From Paenibacillus sp. JJ-223 (GTDB lineage Bacteria > Bacillota > Bacilli > Paenibacillales > Paenibacillaceae): 64,000 nucleotides of DNA. Both the position numbers and the translations under genes were made by a program. How positions within the stretch are numbered: the first letter of the stretch is position 1; each line of letters opens with the position of its first letter. Where the stretch lies: assembly GCF_927798175.1 (NCBI RefSeq), contig NZ_CAKMMP010000001.1:372001-436000 (forward strand), in the 5' to 3' direction. The notes under the pieces are model-generated. The model was not told the origin of the DNA. It did not search any database and saw only the letters and a list, made by a program, of their open reading frames with translations. Below, in pieces: positions 24,572-33,470 of this stretch.

Positions 24572-27500
24572 ATGGCGACAAAGAAGAGGAAATGGGCAAC
24601 GAAAATGTGGGTGGCCGCCTTGGCCACCGTCGTAACCTTGAATACGGGCATCGTGCCTGCGTCGGCAAATTATACGACAGACTTCGTCCATGAAGGCGTA
24701 GGCACTGACTACGGCGAAGCAGCGTGGAAGAATAATCGGATCGTGGGTGAGCCCGTAGATTTCAGCCAAGCCACCGTCGGCCAGATGATGAAGGCGATCG
24801 AAAATTTTGATTTTGACCAATTCGCCGCCGATCATGCCGACCTGCCTTGGCTCGACCAATTGCTGGTAAACGAGGGGGTCATCCCGGACGACAACAACGA
24901 TGATGGCAGTGCCAACACGCTGTTCAGCCGCGGGAGCGCGCTGTATATGAAAACGCAGGACAACCGGCAGCTCGGTTTTGTCGGACAGGTACATTATGCG
25001 GATACCCTCAACAAGGACACGATGTATAACATTACCCTGTCTACAGGAGCCGTCGTGGAAAACAAGGCTGCGCGCAAAAATTATCCGAGCCACGCGGACC
25101 AGACCTACACAAGCGGCGGACTGGACATCAACCAGCGTAAATTCATTACCTCTTCAAACAGCGCCGTTACTTTGCTGAAGTTAACCAACAACGGTAATGC
25201 GCCAATTACGTTAACGATGACCGTTAAATCCCCATTCGTAACCGACACCGAGGGAGACGAATTGATCGGCAAACGGGTGGCTGCTCCAATCATGGTTGGA
25301 CGTGCCGGAGAAAAATACGTGGAAGCGATGTCCCATGTCGACGTGCATTTGAGCGGGGACGGCATGATGCCTGTCGGTAATGATTTGGTCAAAGAAATTA
25401 CGGTTCCTGCAGGCGGTTCGGTGGACGAGAAGGTGGTCATGGGGTGGTTAGCGGACGAAATCCCGGCCTCGAAAACGCAGTATGCTGCTTTTAAAGCAAG
25501 TAATAATGAAAAGGCTTTCAGCGACCAGGTAAAGGAGTACAACGAATGGTGGGCGCAAAATATCCCCTATATCGATATTCCGGACGAAAACGTGAAAAAG
25601 GTGCTGTATTACCGTTGGTGGTCCAATCGCTTCAATTTGCTGGAAGCCAACATTCCCGGCAACGACTGGCAATTTCCGATGAACATGGAAGGCGTGCTCG
25701 GTTATAACAACGGAATTACGGTCAGCGTGCCTTGGGTGCTGCAGGATTTGAAGTGGCTGCGCGATCCGTCTTATGCGTACGGGACATGGTTAGCCCAGGG
25801 TGAGTATTCCGAAAACGCCAACTACAAAAACAATCCGGGACGCCCGAATATCTGGACATGGGATATGATGCAGAACACGTCGCAAGTGGGCTGGGAAGCC
25901 TATAAAATTTATGGCGGCGGAGAAAAGGTGCTGAAAAAATTCGCCGATTTCTCGGCAAACGACGTGACGGGCACGCTGAATCATTTCCGGGGAACCCATC
26001 CCGACTTGGTTTATTACAATCACGGACCGATTACCGGCAATGACGGGGACACGGTATCCATGCACTGGAAAGGAAACGGAAACTATGCCCGGTTGGACGG
26101 ATCTTCTACAGCATATGCGAATGCGGTAGCGACGCAGCAAATGTACGAACAGCTCGGGGATGACGCGAACGCCAAACGTATGGAAGAGGTCGCGCAGCGG
26201 ATTCGAAATGCGATCCTGAATAACATGTGGTTCGACCAGGCGGACTTTGACGGCGACGGCAAGGCCGATACGAACGGGGAAGGCAGTTTTTTGCATAAAA
26301 AAGTCATCAATCAACAAGACGTATTCAATCCATGGCGTGACAACAACATGTTTGTGTTTAACTTCGGCGTGGTGCCGAAAGAAGGCGAGCAAGGGTATGA
26401 ATCCAAATACTTGACCCAGTTGTCCGATTATGGAGATCCGAACTATTACCCGATTTTCCCGTTCTTCACGGCAGATCAGCACAGTATCATGAAACGCGTG
26501 GAGGCCTTCCGAAAAGGAGAGACAAGCGCATTCGGCACCGACCAGTTCGCTTGGTGCAACTTTGGGAACTACATTAACACCATTCGCGCTTCCTTACGTC
26601 ATTACCCGGTGGAAAACATCAACAGCGACACGTACAAAACGTTGTTTGACTGGGGGGCTTGGCTGCACACGGTTGAACCGGGCAATACCGATCACCTGGA
26701 TTCCAACGAGTTTTTCTGGTTGGAGGATTATTTCTTCGGCACGCCTTGGACGCCGGAAAATCCGCCGAACCCAAGCGGCAAGATGGTGCGGGCGTGGATT
26801 CACCATGATACGCTGGGCATGATGAATTATTCCGTCATGGAGGATATGGCAGGCCTGCAGCCACGAGCAGACGATAAAATCGAGCTGTGGCCGCTCGGCA
26901 TCAAGTATGACCATTTCGCCGTGGACAATGTACGTTATCATGATGCCAATCTGTCCATTGTGTGGCAGGACCCGGCCAAGTATAGCGACAGCGATCCATA
27001 CTACAAGGACATCCCCGTCGGATACTCGCTGTTCATTAATGGCGAACGTGTCATGACCACGGATGAAATGTCGCATATCATTTTTGATACGGCGACGGGC
27101 AAGGTGGAAAAACCCGATGGTGACGTGCCAGGAGCTGTCGGAGACAACACAAACACCAACGTCATTTATGAAAAGGGCAGCGCTGTTCAACTGGCTTCGG
27201 CAGATGACACTTCAATTGGAGACAATGAAAAAGCAGTGGACATGTTTAATAAAGCCGGCGTTGACGTGGTGCACAACGGTGTAAACCTGGCGACAGCGCC
27301 CGGAACAACGGTGGAATCCAGCTATATTCATAGTAATTCGAATGTGAACCGACTGGCAGACGGGTCCACGATTGCCTCGATGAACCATACGTCGAATACG
27401 GCGTTGTTCGGCGGATCGCCGAATCCGTCCGATTCGGTCACGTTCCAATTCGATGGAACCCAAACGGTGGATAACGTCAAAGTGTACTTCTATAATGATC

Positions 27501-30500
27501 GGCGGCCCAACGGGTATGCTGCCCCGCAAACGTTCGGTGTGGAATACCTGGATGCGGACGGCACCACATGGAAGCCTGTAGAGGGGCAATTCCGTTATCC
27601 GGACTATGTGGCCGCAAATTACAACAATGTTGAATTCAATGCGGTGAATACGGCCGCCATCCGAGTCCATTTTACGCATGCCTCGGGCTACTCGACAGGC
27701 ATAAAGGAAATTCAGATCTACAACAATCAACTGAACGTAACCCCTTCGGAAAATCTGTCGCCCAAGGTACAGCTGGACATGCCGGTGACCGTGGAGCAAG
27801 GAGCCCCGTTGAAGCTGGCGCCCATCATTACAGATGACGGTCTGCCGAGCGGGCGGTTGACGTATGCATGGAATCTGGTTTCGGGCGACGCCGATGCAGT
27901 GCAGGCCGAGGCGCTGGACCAGGCAACGCTGAATGCCACATTCGGCGCGGTGGGCGAATATCGCTACGAATTGAGCGTCAGCGACGGAGACAACGTCACG
28001 AAGGTCGAAGTGCCTATCACGGTATACGTAGCGACGGCTGAGTTGTCCGGGACTATTGCCAAGTTTGCGGACCGGGTATCGCCTCAGGGCAAGCTTGTCC
28101 GCAATGCCGACGATTTCACGCCAGACTCTTGGCAGACGCTGCAGGCAGCGCTGGTGGAGGCCAAGGAGCTGCTTGCCAAAGATGACTACACGCTTGAAGA
28201 AGTGCAATCCATGACGAATCGATTGCGCCTGGCAGAAGAGAGCCTTCGTTACCGCAATGCGGCTCTGTTGGCTACGCCCAGCGCTTCATATACGTCGGCA
28301 TGGGAATCTTTGAACGGGGTAAATGACGGATATATCCCTTTGGTCCCAGGAAGCATCGGCAACCAGGAGATCGAAACCCAATACGGAAACTGGGGGTCGC
28401 CAAGCCAGAGTCATTGGGTGGAGTATACGTGGAAAAGCCCTGTGACCCTCTCCGGCAGCTCCATGTACTTTTATGATGATGGTGGCGGCGTACAGGTTCC
28501 GGCCGATTACGACTTCGAGTATTGGGATCAAGCCTCGGGCGAGTATGTTCCGGTTAGCGGACTCAGCGAGAAGAAGATGGAAAAGGGGAAATTCAACCAA
28601 GTCACCTTTAATGAAGTCACGACCGACAAACTGCGTTTAACGATGAAAAATCAAAGCAGTTCGGTGTACACCGGGTTAAAGGAATGGCGGGCCATCTCGG
28701 CCAAACCTGAGGGAGAAGAAGCACCTGAAACGGACCACGGCGCGATTACGGCCATTGAGCCGGTTTCGGTCAATACGACCATCAACGTCATGCCTGAACT
28801 GCCTTCCCAAGTCACCGTGACCTATGCGGACAAGACGAAAGGGCAGGTCAACGTCGTGTGGGATGAGATCCCGGAAAACAAGCTGTCCATCGCAACCGAT
28901 TTTGTCGTGCTTGGCAGCGTGGAAGGAAGCGACTTGAGAGCAAGCTGCCGTATTTATGTCAAATACGATAAGTCCCGCCTGAAAGCGGCGATCGATGCTG
29001 CTTCCGATCCTTCCGTGAACGAAGAGAACTATGTCGGCACGCCGGAACAATGGGAAACGTTGCAGGCGGCTTTGCGGACGGCCGATGACGTGTACAACAA
29101 TGACGCTTCGACCGAGGGAGATATCGATTCGGCGTACAAAGCGTTGTTGGAAGCCTTTGAAGCATTGCAGCCCATAGAGGAACACAGTGCAATCATTAGC
29201 GGGATCAACATTCCGGGCGGTTCGGTGGACCCGTTGGCCAAGGAAATTGTCGTTCCCGAATCGACGACGCTGGAGGAACTCAAAGCAGGACTGACCGTTC
29301 CTGCAAGTGTGACATTTACGGTGTACGAGTCCGATGGGCTTACGACGGCAATTGATTTGAAATCGGGATACAAAGTAACGGTAACAGCTTCTGACCTGAT
29401 TACGTCGAACACGTATACCGTCATCATGGTCACAGTAAATCCGCCAGTGAATACAGCGGCGCTGGAAGCGAAGCTGAACGAGGCAAAAGCGTTGAAGCAG
29501 GAACGGTACACGGCGGCAAGCTGGAAGGACCTGGCGGAAAAAATAGCATCTGCCGAACAATGGCTGACGAGCGGAACCGCTTCACAGGCAGACATCGATG
29601 CTGCGCTCGGCGCACTGGCTTCGGCCATGGCGGGGTTAAAGCTGCTGCCGCCGCCAACACCAACGCCCACTCCGACACCGACACCAAGTCCATCGCCATC
29701 GGCTCCAATTCCGGCACCCGTTCCAACGCCTGTACCTACGGATCCGAAAGAATCTACGCCAGGTACGGTGAGCCCAGGCAGAATCGAAGTGAAAGCAGCT
29801 GCCGGCAAGGGTGGCAAGGCCAAGGCCCAGCTCACGGACAGCGAGATTAAAGCAGCGTTGGAAAATATGAAGGGCGGGAAGTTAACCATTGTCATCCAAA
29901 CGGACTCGGATGCAAAACAAGTCGAAGCAGAGATCCCGTGGAAAGCGCTTATTGCTGCAAAGTCCTTAACGAGTATGAGGATCGAAATAGGTTCGACCGT
30001 ATTGACGGTGCCGCATCGATTCCTGACCACGTATAAGGATATCAATAATCTGGGGCTGATCGTAGAAGTTGTGGAACCTGCCGAGATGCCTGAACCTGCA
30101 GGAAAACTCCGTGAAGCGGAAGCAGCTGCCAACATTACGCTGAATGCAGACGGCAAAAGCCTCTCCGCGGAAGAGTTAAATGGTAAAGGACTCAGGTTAG
30201 CGATGCCTTATGCTTTGAAGGCAGGGATGAAGGGGCATCAGGTGGTTGCCTATACGCTGAACGATGCGGAAGCGGCTCAAGCTGTGGTTGGCGGAAAATA
30301 TGATGAAACGTCAAAAATGTTTGAGTTCAACATGCGACAGAACGGCATGTTTGGCGTCCTTGGCGTGAATGTTGCCTTCAACGATCTGACCAACGTGAGT
30401 TGGGCCGTGGAGGCGATTGAAGCACTTGCAGCCAGAGGAGCCATTCAGGGAACGGAAGCAGGCCATTTCAATCCTGCGGCTCAAGTAACCCGTGCAGAGT

Positions 30501-30925
30501 TCCTGAACATGTTGATGAACACCTTTGATCTGCTGGATGAAACAGCAATTCCCACCTTCAGCGATATTAAAGAAGGGGCCTGGTATAGCGACGCAATCGC
30601 TAGTGCGCAAAAGCTCGGGATCGTCAAAGGGAAAGCGGATGGCTCTTTTGGCGTCCATGAACCGATTACGCGCGAAGAGATGGCGGTCATGATTTATCGC
30701 CTTGCAAGCAGCTTGGAAGTTGCGTTACCGACCGAAGAGGGAGGAGTTTCTGCGGCGTTTGCCGATCTGGAGCATCTTTCGACAGAGTCTTTAGCAGCAG
30801 TGGAAGCTGTGCGAAAAGGCGGTTTGATTGCCGGAATGGCGGATGGCCGCTTTGTCCCTAATGGTCAGACCACACGCGCACAAGCGGCGACGGTCATTTA
30901 CCGATTGCTGAAAAATGTGGATTAA
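24572..30925 (+). CDS. Giant S-layer-anchored multidomain glycoside hydrolase
   Basis: This 2117-aa exported protein has a signal peptide ending ASA (residue 32). Residues ~33-890 form a glycosidase-like module, beta-sandwich then helical, six-hairpin style (YYRWWSNRFNLLEANIPG; NIWTWDMMQNTSQVGWEAYK; DQFAWCNFGNYINTIRASL), of no family I can name. Then come an F5/8C-type binding domain (~903-1049), an Ig/PKD-like domain, a second F5/8C domain (~1229-1372), a Big_4-like Ig domain, FIVAR-like helical bundles (~1155-1230, ~1470-1540, ~1628-1690), a Thr-Pro linker (~1690-1730) and three SLH domains (~1933-2117) for the cell-wall polymer. AGGAGGAG precedes the start; it closes the LacI-controlled operon. 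It likely trims an insoluble polysaccharide or glycoprotein at the surface, feeding the importer. Confidence 0.85.
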   Translation: MATKKRKWATKMWVAALATVVTLNTGIVPASANYTTDFVHEGVGTDYGEAAWKNNRIVGEPVDFSQATVGQMMKAIENFDFDQFAADHADLPWLDQLLVNEGVIPDDNNDDGSANTLFSRGSALYMKTQDNRQLGFVGQVHYADTLNKDTMYNITLSTGAVVENKAARKNYPSHADQTYTSGGLDINQRKFITSSNSAVTLLKLTNNGNAPITLTMTVKSPFVTDTEGDELIGKRVAAPIMVGRAGEKYVEAMSHVDVHLSGDGMMPVGNDLVKEITVPAGGSVDEKVVMGWLADEIPASKTQYAAFKASNNEKAFSDQVKEYNEWWAQNIPYIDIPDENVKKVLYYRWWSNRFNLLEANIPGNDWQFPMNMEGVLGYNNGITVSVPWVLQDLKWLRDPSYAYGTWLAQGEYSENANYKNNPGRPNIWTWDMMQNTSQVGWEAYKIYGGGEKVLKKFADFSANDVTGTLNHFRGTHPDLVYYNHGPITGNDGDTVSMHWKGNGNYARLDGSSTAYANAVATQQMYEQLGDDANAKRMEEVAQRIRNAILNNMWFDQADFDGDGKADTNGEGSFLHKKVINQQDVFNPWRDNNMFVFNFGVVPKEGEQGYESKYLTQLSDYGDPNYYPIFPFFTADQHSIMKRVEAFRKGETSAFGTDQFAWCNFGNYINTIRASLRHYPVENINSDTYKTLFDWGAWLHTVEPGNTDHLDSNEFFWLEDYFFGTPWTPENPPNPSGKMVRAWIHHDTLGMMNYSVMEDMAGLQPRADDKIELWPLGIKYDHFAVDNVRYHDANLSIVWQDPAKYSDSDPYYKDIPVGYSLFINGERVMTTDEMSHIIFDTATGKVEKPDGDVPGAVGDNTNTNVIYEKGSAVQLASADDTSIGDNEKAVDMFNKAGVDVVHNGVNLATAPGTTVESSYIHSNSNVNRLADGSTIASMNHTSNTALFGGSPNPSDSVTFQFDGTQTVDNVKVYFYNDRRPNGYAAPQTFGVEYLDADGTTWKPVEGQFRYPDYVAANYNNVEFNAVNTAAIRVHFTHASGYSTGIKEIQIYNNQLNVTPSENLSPKVQLDMPVTVEQGAPLKLAPIITDDGLPSGRLTYAWNLVSGDADAVQAEALDQATLNATFGAVGEYRYELSVSDGDNVTKVEVPITVYVATAELSGTIAKFADRVSPQGKLVRNADDFTPDSWQTLQAALVEAKELLAKDDYTLEEVQSMTNRLRLAEESLRYRNAALLATPSASYTSAWESLNGVNDGYIPLVPGSIGNQEIETQYGNWGSPSQSHWVEYTWKSPVTLSGSSMYFYDDGGGVQVPADYDFEYWDQASGEYVPVSGLSEKKMEKGKFNQVTFNEVTTDKLRLTMKNQSSSVYTGLKEWRAISAKPEGEEAPETDHGAITAIEPVSVNTTINVMPELPSQVTVTYADKTKGQVNVVWDEIPENKLSIATDFVVLGSVEGSDLRASCRIYVKYDKSRLKAAIDAASDPSVNEENYVGTPEQWETLQAALRTADDVYNNDASTEGDIDSAYKALLEAFEALQPIEEHSAIISGINIPGGSVDPLAKEIVVPESTTLEELKAGLTVPASVTFTVYESDGLTTAIDLKSGYKVTVTASDLITSNTYTVIMVTVNPPVNTAALEAKLNEAKALKQERYTAASWKDLAEKIASAEQWLTSGTASQADIDAALGALASAMAGLKLLPPPTPTPTPTPTPSPSPSAPIPAPVPTPVPTDPKESTPGTVSPGRIEVKAAAGKGGKAKAQLTDSEIKAALENMKGGKLTIVIQTDSDAKQVEAEIPWKALIAAKSLTSMRIEIGSTVLTVPHRFLTTYKDINNLGLIVEVVEPAEMPEPAGKLREAEAAANITLNADGKSLSAEELNGKGLRLAMPYALKAGMKGHQVVAYTLNDAEAAQAVVGGKYDETSKMFEFNMRQNGMFGVLGVNVAFNDLTNVSWAVEAIEALAARGAIQGTEAGHFNPAAQVTRAEFLNMLMNTFDLLDETAIPTFSDIKEGAWYSDAIASAQKLGIVKGKADGSFGVHEPITREEMAVMIYRLASSLEVALPTEEGGVSAAFADLEHLSTESLAAVEAVRKGGLIAGMADGRFVPNGQTTRAQAATVIYRLLKNVD

Positions 30926-30949
30926 CAGGCAAAACTATAAGCCAGGAAA

Positions 30950-30993
30950 CCGCACTAATCCATCACATAAAGTCTATGTTTTTTCCGGTATAA
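30950..30993 (+). repeat. Dispersed repeat, short internally deleted copy D
   Basis: CGCACTAATC followed by CATCACATAAAG matches the left end of copy C (44818), and the following TATGTTTTTTCCGGT matches its right end. The whole core between them is missing. Confidence 0.5.
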
Positions 30994-31040
30994 GCAACGT
31001 TTTTGATTTGGATTACAGCATTGAAATGATAAGGAGTATA

Positions 31041-31075
31041 AAACGCCGGTGCCCTTAAGCAGGTTACCGGCGTTT
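31041..31075. terminator. Bidirectional terminator
   Basis: AAACGCCGGT and ACCGGCGTTT form a perfect 10-bp stem between the end of the rightward glycosidase gene and the leftward VOC gene. Confidence 0.7.
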
Positions 31076-31080
31076 CTATA

Positions 31081-31482
31081 TTAGCGTTTCGGCATTTTAC
31101 GCTCATCCATATACAGCAGGTTCCAGCGGTGGCCGTCCAGGTCGGCAAATCCCGCGCCGTACATCCAGCCGTCTATTTCGCTCGGCCTGCCAAAGATGCT
31201 TCCCCCGGCAATCTCTACGTTTTGAATAAAGGCATCTACTTCTTCTCTGCTTTCAGCGCCGATGGAAAATATCACTTCTGCGCTATGGGAAGTATCTGCG
31301 GTTTTTGAACCTGTAAATTTCTCAAACGCCGCATCCGGGAACAGCAGGATCGTTGTTTGGCCTATAACAAGCTGGGCTCTCTCGTTACCAACGCTCACCG
31401 CATGAAATCCAATTTCATTGAAAAAGGCAGTTGATCGTTCAACATCTTTGACGGGCAGGTTAATCCAGATTTCCTTCGACAT
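31081..31482 (-). CDS. VOC (glyoxalase/bleomycin-resistance fold) protein
   Basis: This is a 133-aa protein with the start at ATG 31482, 9 nt after AGGAGG; the frame extends further but without a ribosome site. It has the paired beta-alpha-beta-beta-beta layout of the VOC superfamily: IWINLPVKDVERSTAFFNEIGF at the start, and GFADLDGHRWNLLYMD at the end with the usual metal-ligand-like region. The actual reaction is unknown; many relatives are lactoylglutathione-lyase-like or bind toxins. It stands alone. Confidence 0.82.
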   Translation of the reverse strand: MSKEIWINLPVKDVERSTAFFNEIGFHAVSVGNERAQLVIGQTTILLFPDAAFEKFTGSKTADTSHSAEVIFSIGAESREEVDAFIQNVEIAGGSIFGRPSEIDGWMYGAGFADLDGHRWNLLYMDERKMPKR

Positions 31483-31582
31483 GGCTGTGGCCTCCTGGAA
31501 TATATTCTCAACCACTCCTACTATACTCTACCTCAGCATCAGAAGCGAATCTTCTTCAACTAAAGGGCCAATTCGTGGAGGA

Positions 31583-31611
31583 TTCACCAAAGGTGATAAA
31601 TGTGATATAAC
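31583..31611 (+). promoter_or_regulatory. Candidate sigma-A promoter of the yjdF riboswitch
   Basis: TTCACC (31583-31588), a 17-nt spacer and TATAAC (31606-31611) lie just before the riboswitch. The -35 is weak; spacing and -10 are good. Confidence 0.4.
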
Positions 31612-31625
31612 TTTAACAGGAGTGT

Positions 31626-31729
31626 AGAAACACAGATCGGTTGGTAGTCCGGTCGCACCGGGATAGCCCTGGTGCCAGTGACCTTCCCCCCTCGGGATGT
31701 CCATCACTCCAGCATGAATTGAGGGGGAG
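31626..31729 (+). ncRNA. yjdF riboswitch (azaaromatic-binding RNA)
   Basis: The ~100-nt leader before a yjdF gene is dense in GC hairpins (CCGGTCGCACCGGG; CCCTGGTGCCAG). CCCCCTC (31687-31693) is complementary to the ribosome site GAGGGGG (31721-31727), so the RNA can hide the start of translation. Position, length and gene fit the yjdF motif RNA, reported to bind aromatic azaheterocycles. I recognised it by context and pairing, not a covariance model. Confidence 0.75.
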
Positions 31730-31734
31730 TAAGT

Positions 31735-32151
31735 ATGAAGCTTACCGTATTGTTTGATGAAAGTTGTAAGTACTGGATTGGTGTGGTTGAGCAGGAAGAG
31801 CAGGGACGTCTGAAAGCTTGTCGTCATATTTTCGGGAACGAGCCGAGGGATTCGGAAATATTAGAGTTCGTTGGCAAGAACATGATGGAATTGATGAGCC
31901 TTACGAAGGTAGGAACGGATACGAAACGACGTAAAAGCACCCGAGTAAATCCGAAAAGACTTGCTCGCCAGGCTTCTAAGGAGATTGCTCAACGAGGTTT
32001 ATCCAGCCATGCTCAGGAAGCGATCAAGCTGGACCTTGAATCCAGAAAACTGCAGCGAAAAGTGCAGAATCGCCAACAAATTCTAGAAGAAAATGAAAGA
32101 AAATATCAGCTTAGAGTTCAAAAGGCGAAGAAGAAGCACAGGGGCAAGTAG
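31735..32151 (+). CDS. yjdF: YjdF family protein (DUF2992)
   Basis: This 138-aa protein begins MKLTVLFDESCKYWIGVVE, the recognisable YjdF opening, and has a very basic, helical C-terminal half (KRRKSTRVNPKRLARQASKE; KYQLRVQKAKKKHRGK). The biochemical role of the family is not settled; riboswitch control by azaaromatics suggests a detoxification-type response. The start lies 5 nt after GAGGGGGAG, which the upstream RNA can sequester. It is closed by a terminator at 32176. Confidence 0.9.
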   Translation: MKLTVLFDESCKYWIGVVEQEEQGRLKACRHIFGNEPRDSEILEFVGKNMMELMSLTKVGTDTKRRKSTRVNPKRLARQASKEIAQRGLSSHAQEAIKLDLESRKLQRKVQNRQQILEENERKYQLRVQKAKKKHRGK

Positions 32152-32175
32152 TCAAAACAAAAAATAATTTAAAGG

Positions 32176-32207
32176 GAAGCGGGTCTTATAGACTTGCTTC
32201 TTTTTTT
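32176..32207 (+). terminator. Rho-independent terminator of yjdF
   Basis: GAAGCGGGTC pairs with GACTTGCTTC (with G-U pairs) around a 5-nt loop, followed by seven T. Confidence 0.82.
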
Positions 32208-32332
32208 ATGAGGAAGGGGACGCTGCAGTAGCGAACCGCTACTTTACGAGTGCTAGTTTAGTCATTTACAACCAACGGAACATATGTTCTACTGGTGATA
32301 GTGTTCATTTCTAACTATGGAGGTTTTTTAAC

Positions 32333-32797
32333 GTGACGCAAAACGGAATTGTGTTGGTTGTGAGTGTTTCGATACGACATGAAGATCAGGTTCTTATGAT
32401 CCAAGAAAATAAAGCATCTGTTAAAAATACCTGGAACTTTCCGTCAGGGAGAATCGAGCATGGCGAAGATATTCTGGAGGCAGCATGTAGAGAAGCAAAA
32501 GAAGAAACCGGCTACGATGTCCAACTTACAGCCACTACAGGTGTTTATAATTTCATTAGCAGTACCAATCATCAGGTGATTTTATTTCATTTTATTGGCA
32601 AAATCATCGGTGGTTCTCTCCAATTAAATGCAACTGAGATCATTGATGCGAAGTGGATCGAGCCTTCGGACCTGTTGGATCCAGATTTACTGGAGCTGCG
32701 CGATAAAGAGGTCATTAAACAGATTGCGGAAAATGTGATCTCCCAAAAGGAATATCCATTGGCGTTATTTGCCAAACGTATGGAGGTGGGATTTTAA
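32333..32797 (+). CDS. NUDIX hydrolase
   Basis: This 154-aa cytoplasmic protein has a GTG start 9 nt after GGAGG. The Nudix box is complete: G-x5-E-x7-REAKEETGY around residues 39-61, with the Glu residues that bind Mg2+. Such enzymes cleave nucleoside diphosphates linked to another group; the substrate is not evident. The small membrane-protein gene at 32837 follows by 39 nt and may be co-transcribed. Confidence 0.88.
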   Translation: MTQNGIVLVVSVSIRHEDQVLMIQENKASVKNTWNFPSGRIEHGEDILEAACREAKEETGYDVQLTATTGVYNFISSTNHQVILFHFIGKIIGGSLQLNATEIIDAKWIEPSDLLDPDLLELRDKEVIKQIAENVISQKEYPLALFAKRMEVGF

Positions 32798-32836
32798 CGC
32801 ACGGACTTCGCTTAATTGGAGAATGGAGGACTTGTC

Positions 32837-33001
32837 ATGTCCAAATTTTTAAAAATTGTCGCTTATATATTAATGACTTGTGGAACTCTTGTTCCAATGG
32901 GAATTCTCTCTAGAGAGAGTCTGTACTTTACATTATATCCAGGACTGTTACTGCTATTAATCACCAACGTATATGAAGTTGTCATGAAATCCAAAAACTG
33001 A
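32837..33001 (+). CDS. Small two-span membrane protein (54 aa)
   Basis: The start ATG is 7 nt after GGAGG; an earlier in-frame ATG at 32816 has no ribosome site. Two hydrophobic segments (about 5-24 and 30-48) with a short SRES turn make a helical hairpin. Unknown function. Followed by ~90 nt with T-rich sequence that may terminate it. Confidence 0.65.
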   Translation: MSKFLKIVAYILMTCGTLVPMGILSRESLYFTLYPGLLLLLITNVYEVVMKSKN

Positions 33002-33091
33002 AAATGTCTTTAAGCTGTTTTCGTAAAAACAAAACTAATGGGGGGAGAATCTCACTCATAAGAGCAGGATCCTTGATATTAGAGGCCAAGC

Positions 33092-33274
33092 TCAGTCCTG
33101 GCTTCTTTTTTCTTTATAGAAATTGGATATAAGAATGATTACAATGCCAATAACCATTAAAATGATACCTATTGTTTTGTATGGAGCGAATTCTTCAATA
33201 ATAATGAAGGCTAAACCTGAAGCAAACATACTCGTGCCAAGAAACGCAAGCCATTTCCTTATTGATCTGCTCAT
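33092..33274 (-). CDS. Small two-span membrane protein (60 aa)
   Basis: ATG 33274 follows AAGGAGG at 11 nt. Two membrane helices (about residues 8-28 and 34-53) are separated by the short EEFAPYKT loop, with a basic tail (YKEKRSQD). No family recognised. It is convergent with the small gene at 32837. Confidence 0.65.
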   Translation of the reverse strand: MSRSIRKWLAFLGTSMFASGLAFIIIEEFAPYKTIGIILMVIGIVIILISNFYKEKRSQD

Positions 33275-33470
33275 AATATGTATCACCTCCTTGTTTAGAA
33301 AGGGATCTCTTTTTTTAATGCAATAATTGGATTTGTTTACATTATAACTTGAAGTTGTTTTATTAAAGAGAAAAATATAGGGGATTTAATAGATAATATA
33401 CATATATACGGCACCTGGTGTAACTGTATAATTTCAAAAATGAATCCAAATATGAAAGTGAGAGATTACA

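Noticed and set aside
29650..29740. Short tandem repeats that might be a repeat array or CRISPR
   Set aside because: They encode the Thr-Pro/Ser-Pro linker of the surface enzyme; there are no spacers.
29029..30156. Long leftward open frames opposite the giant glycosidase gene
   Set aside because: They are antisense to a high-GC gene with clear domains, lack ribosome sites, and their composition mirrors the coding strand.
33020..33110. Terminator between the two small convergent membrane protein genes
   Set aside because: There is a T-rich end (CTTCTTTTTTC) but I could not draw a convincing stem.
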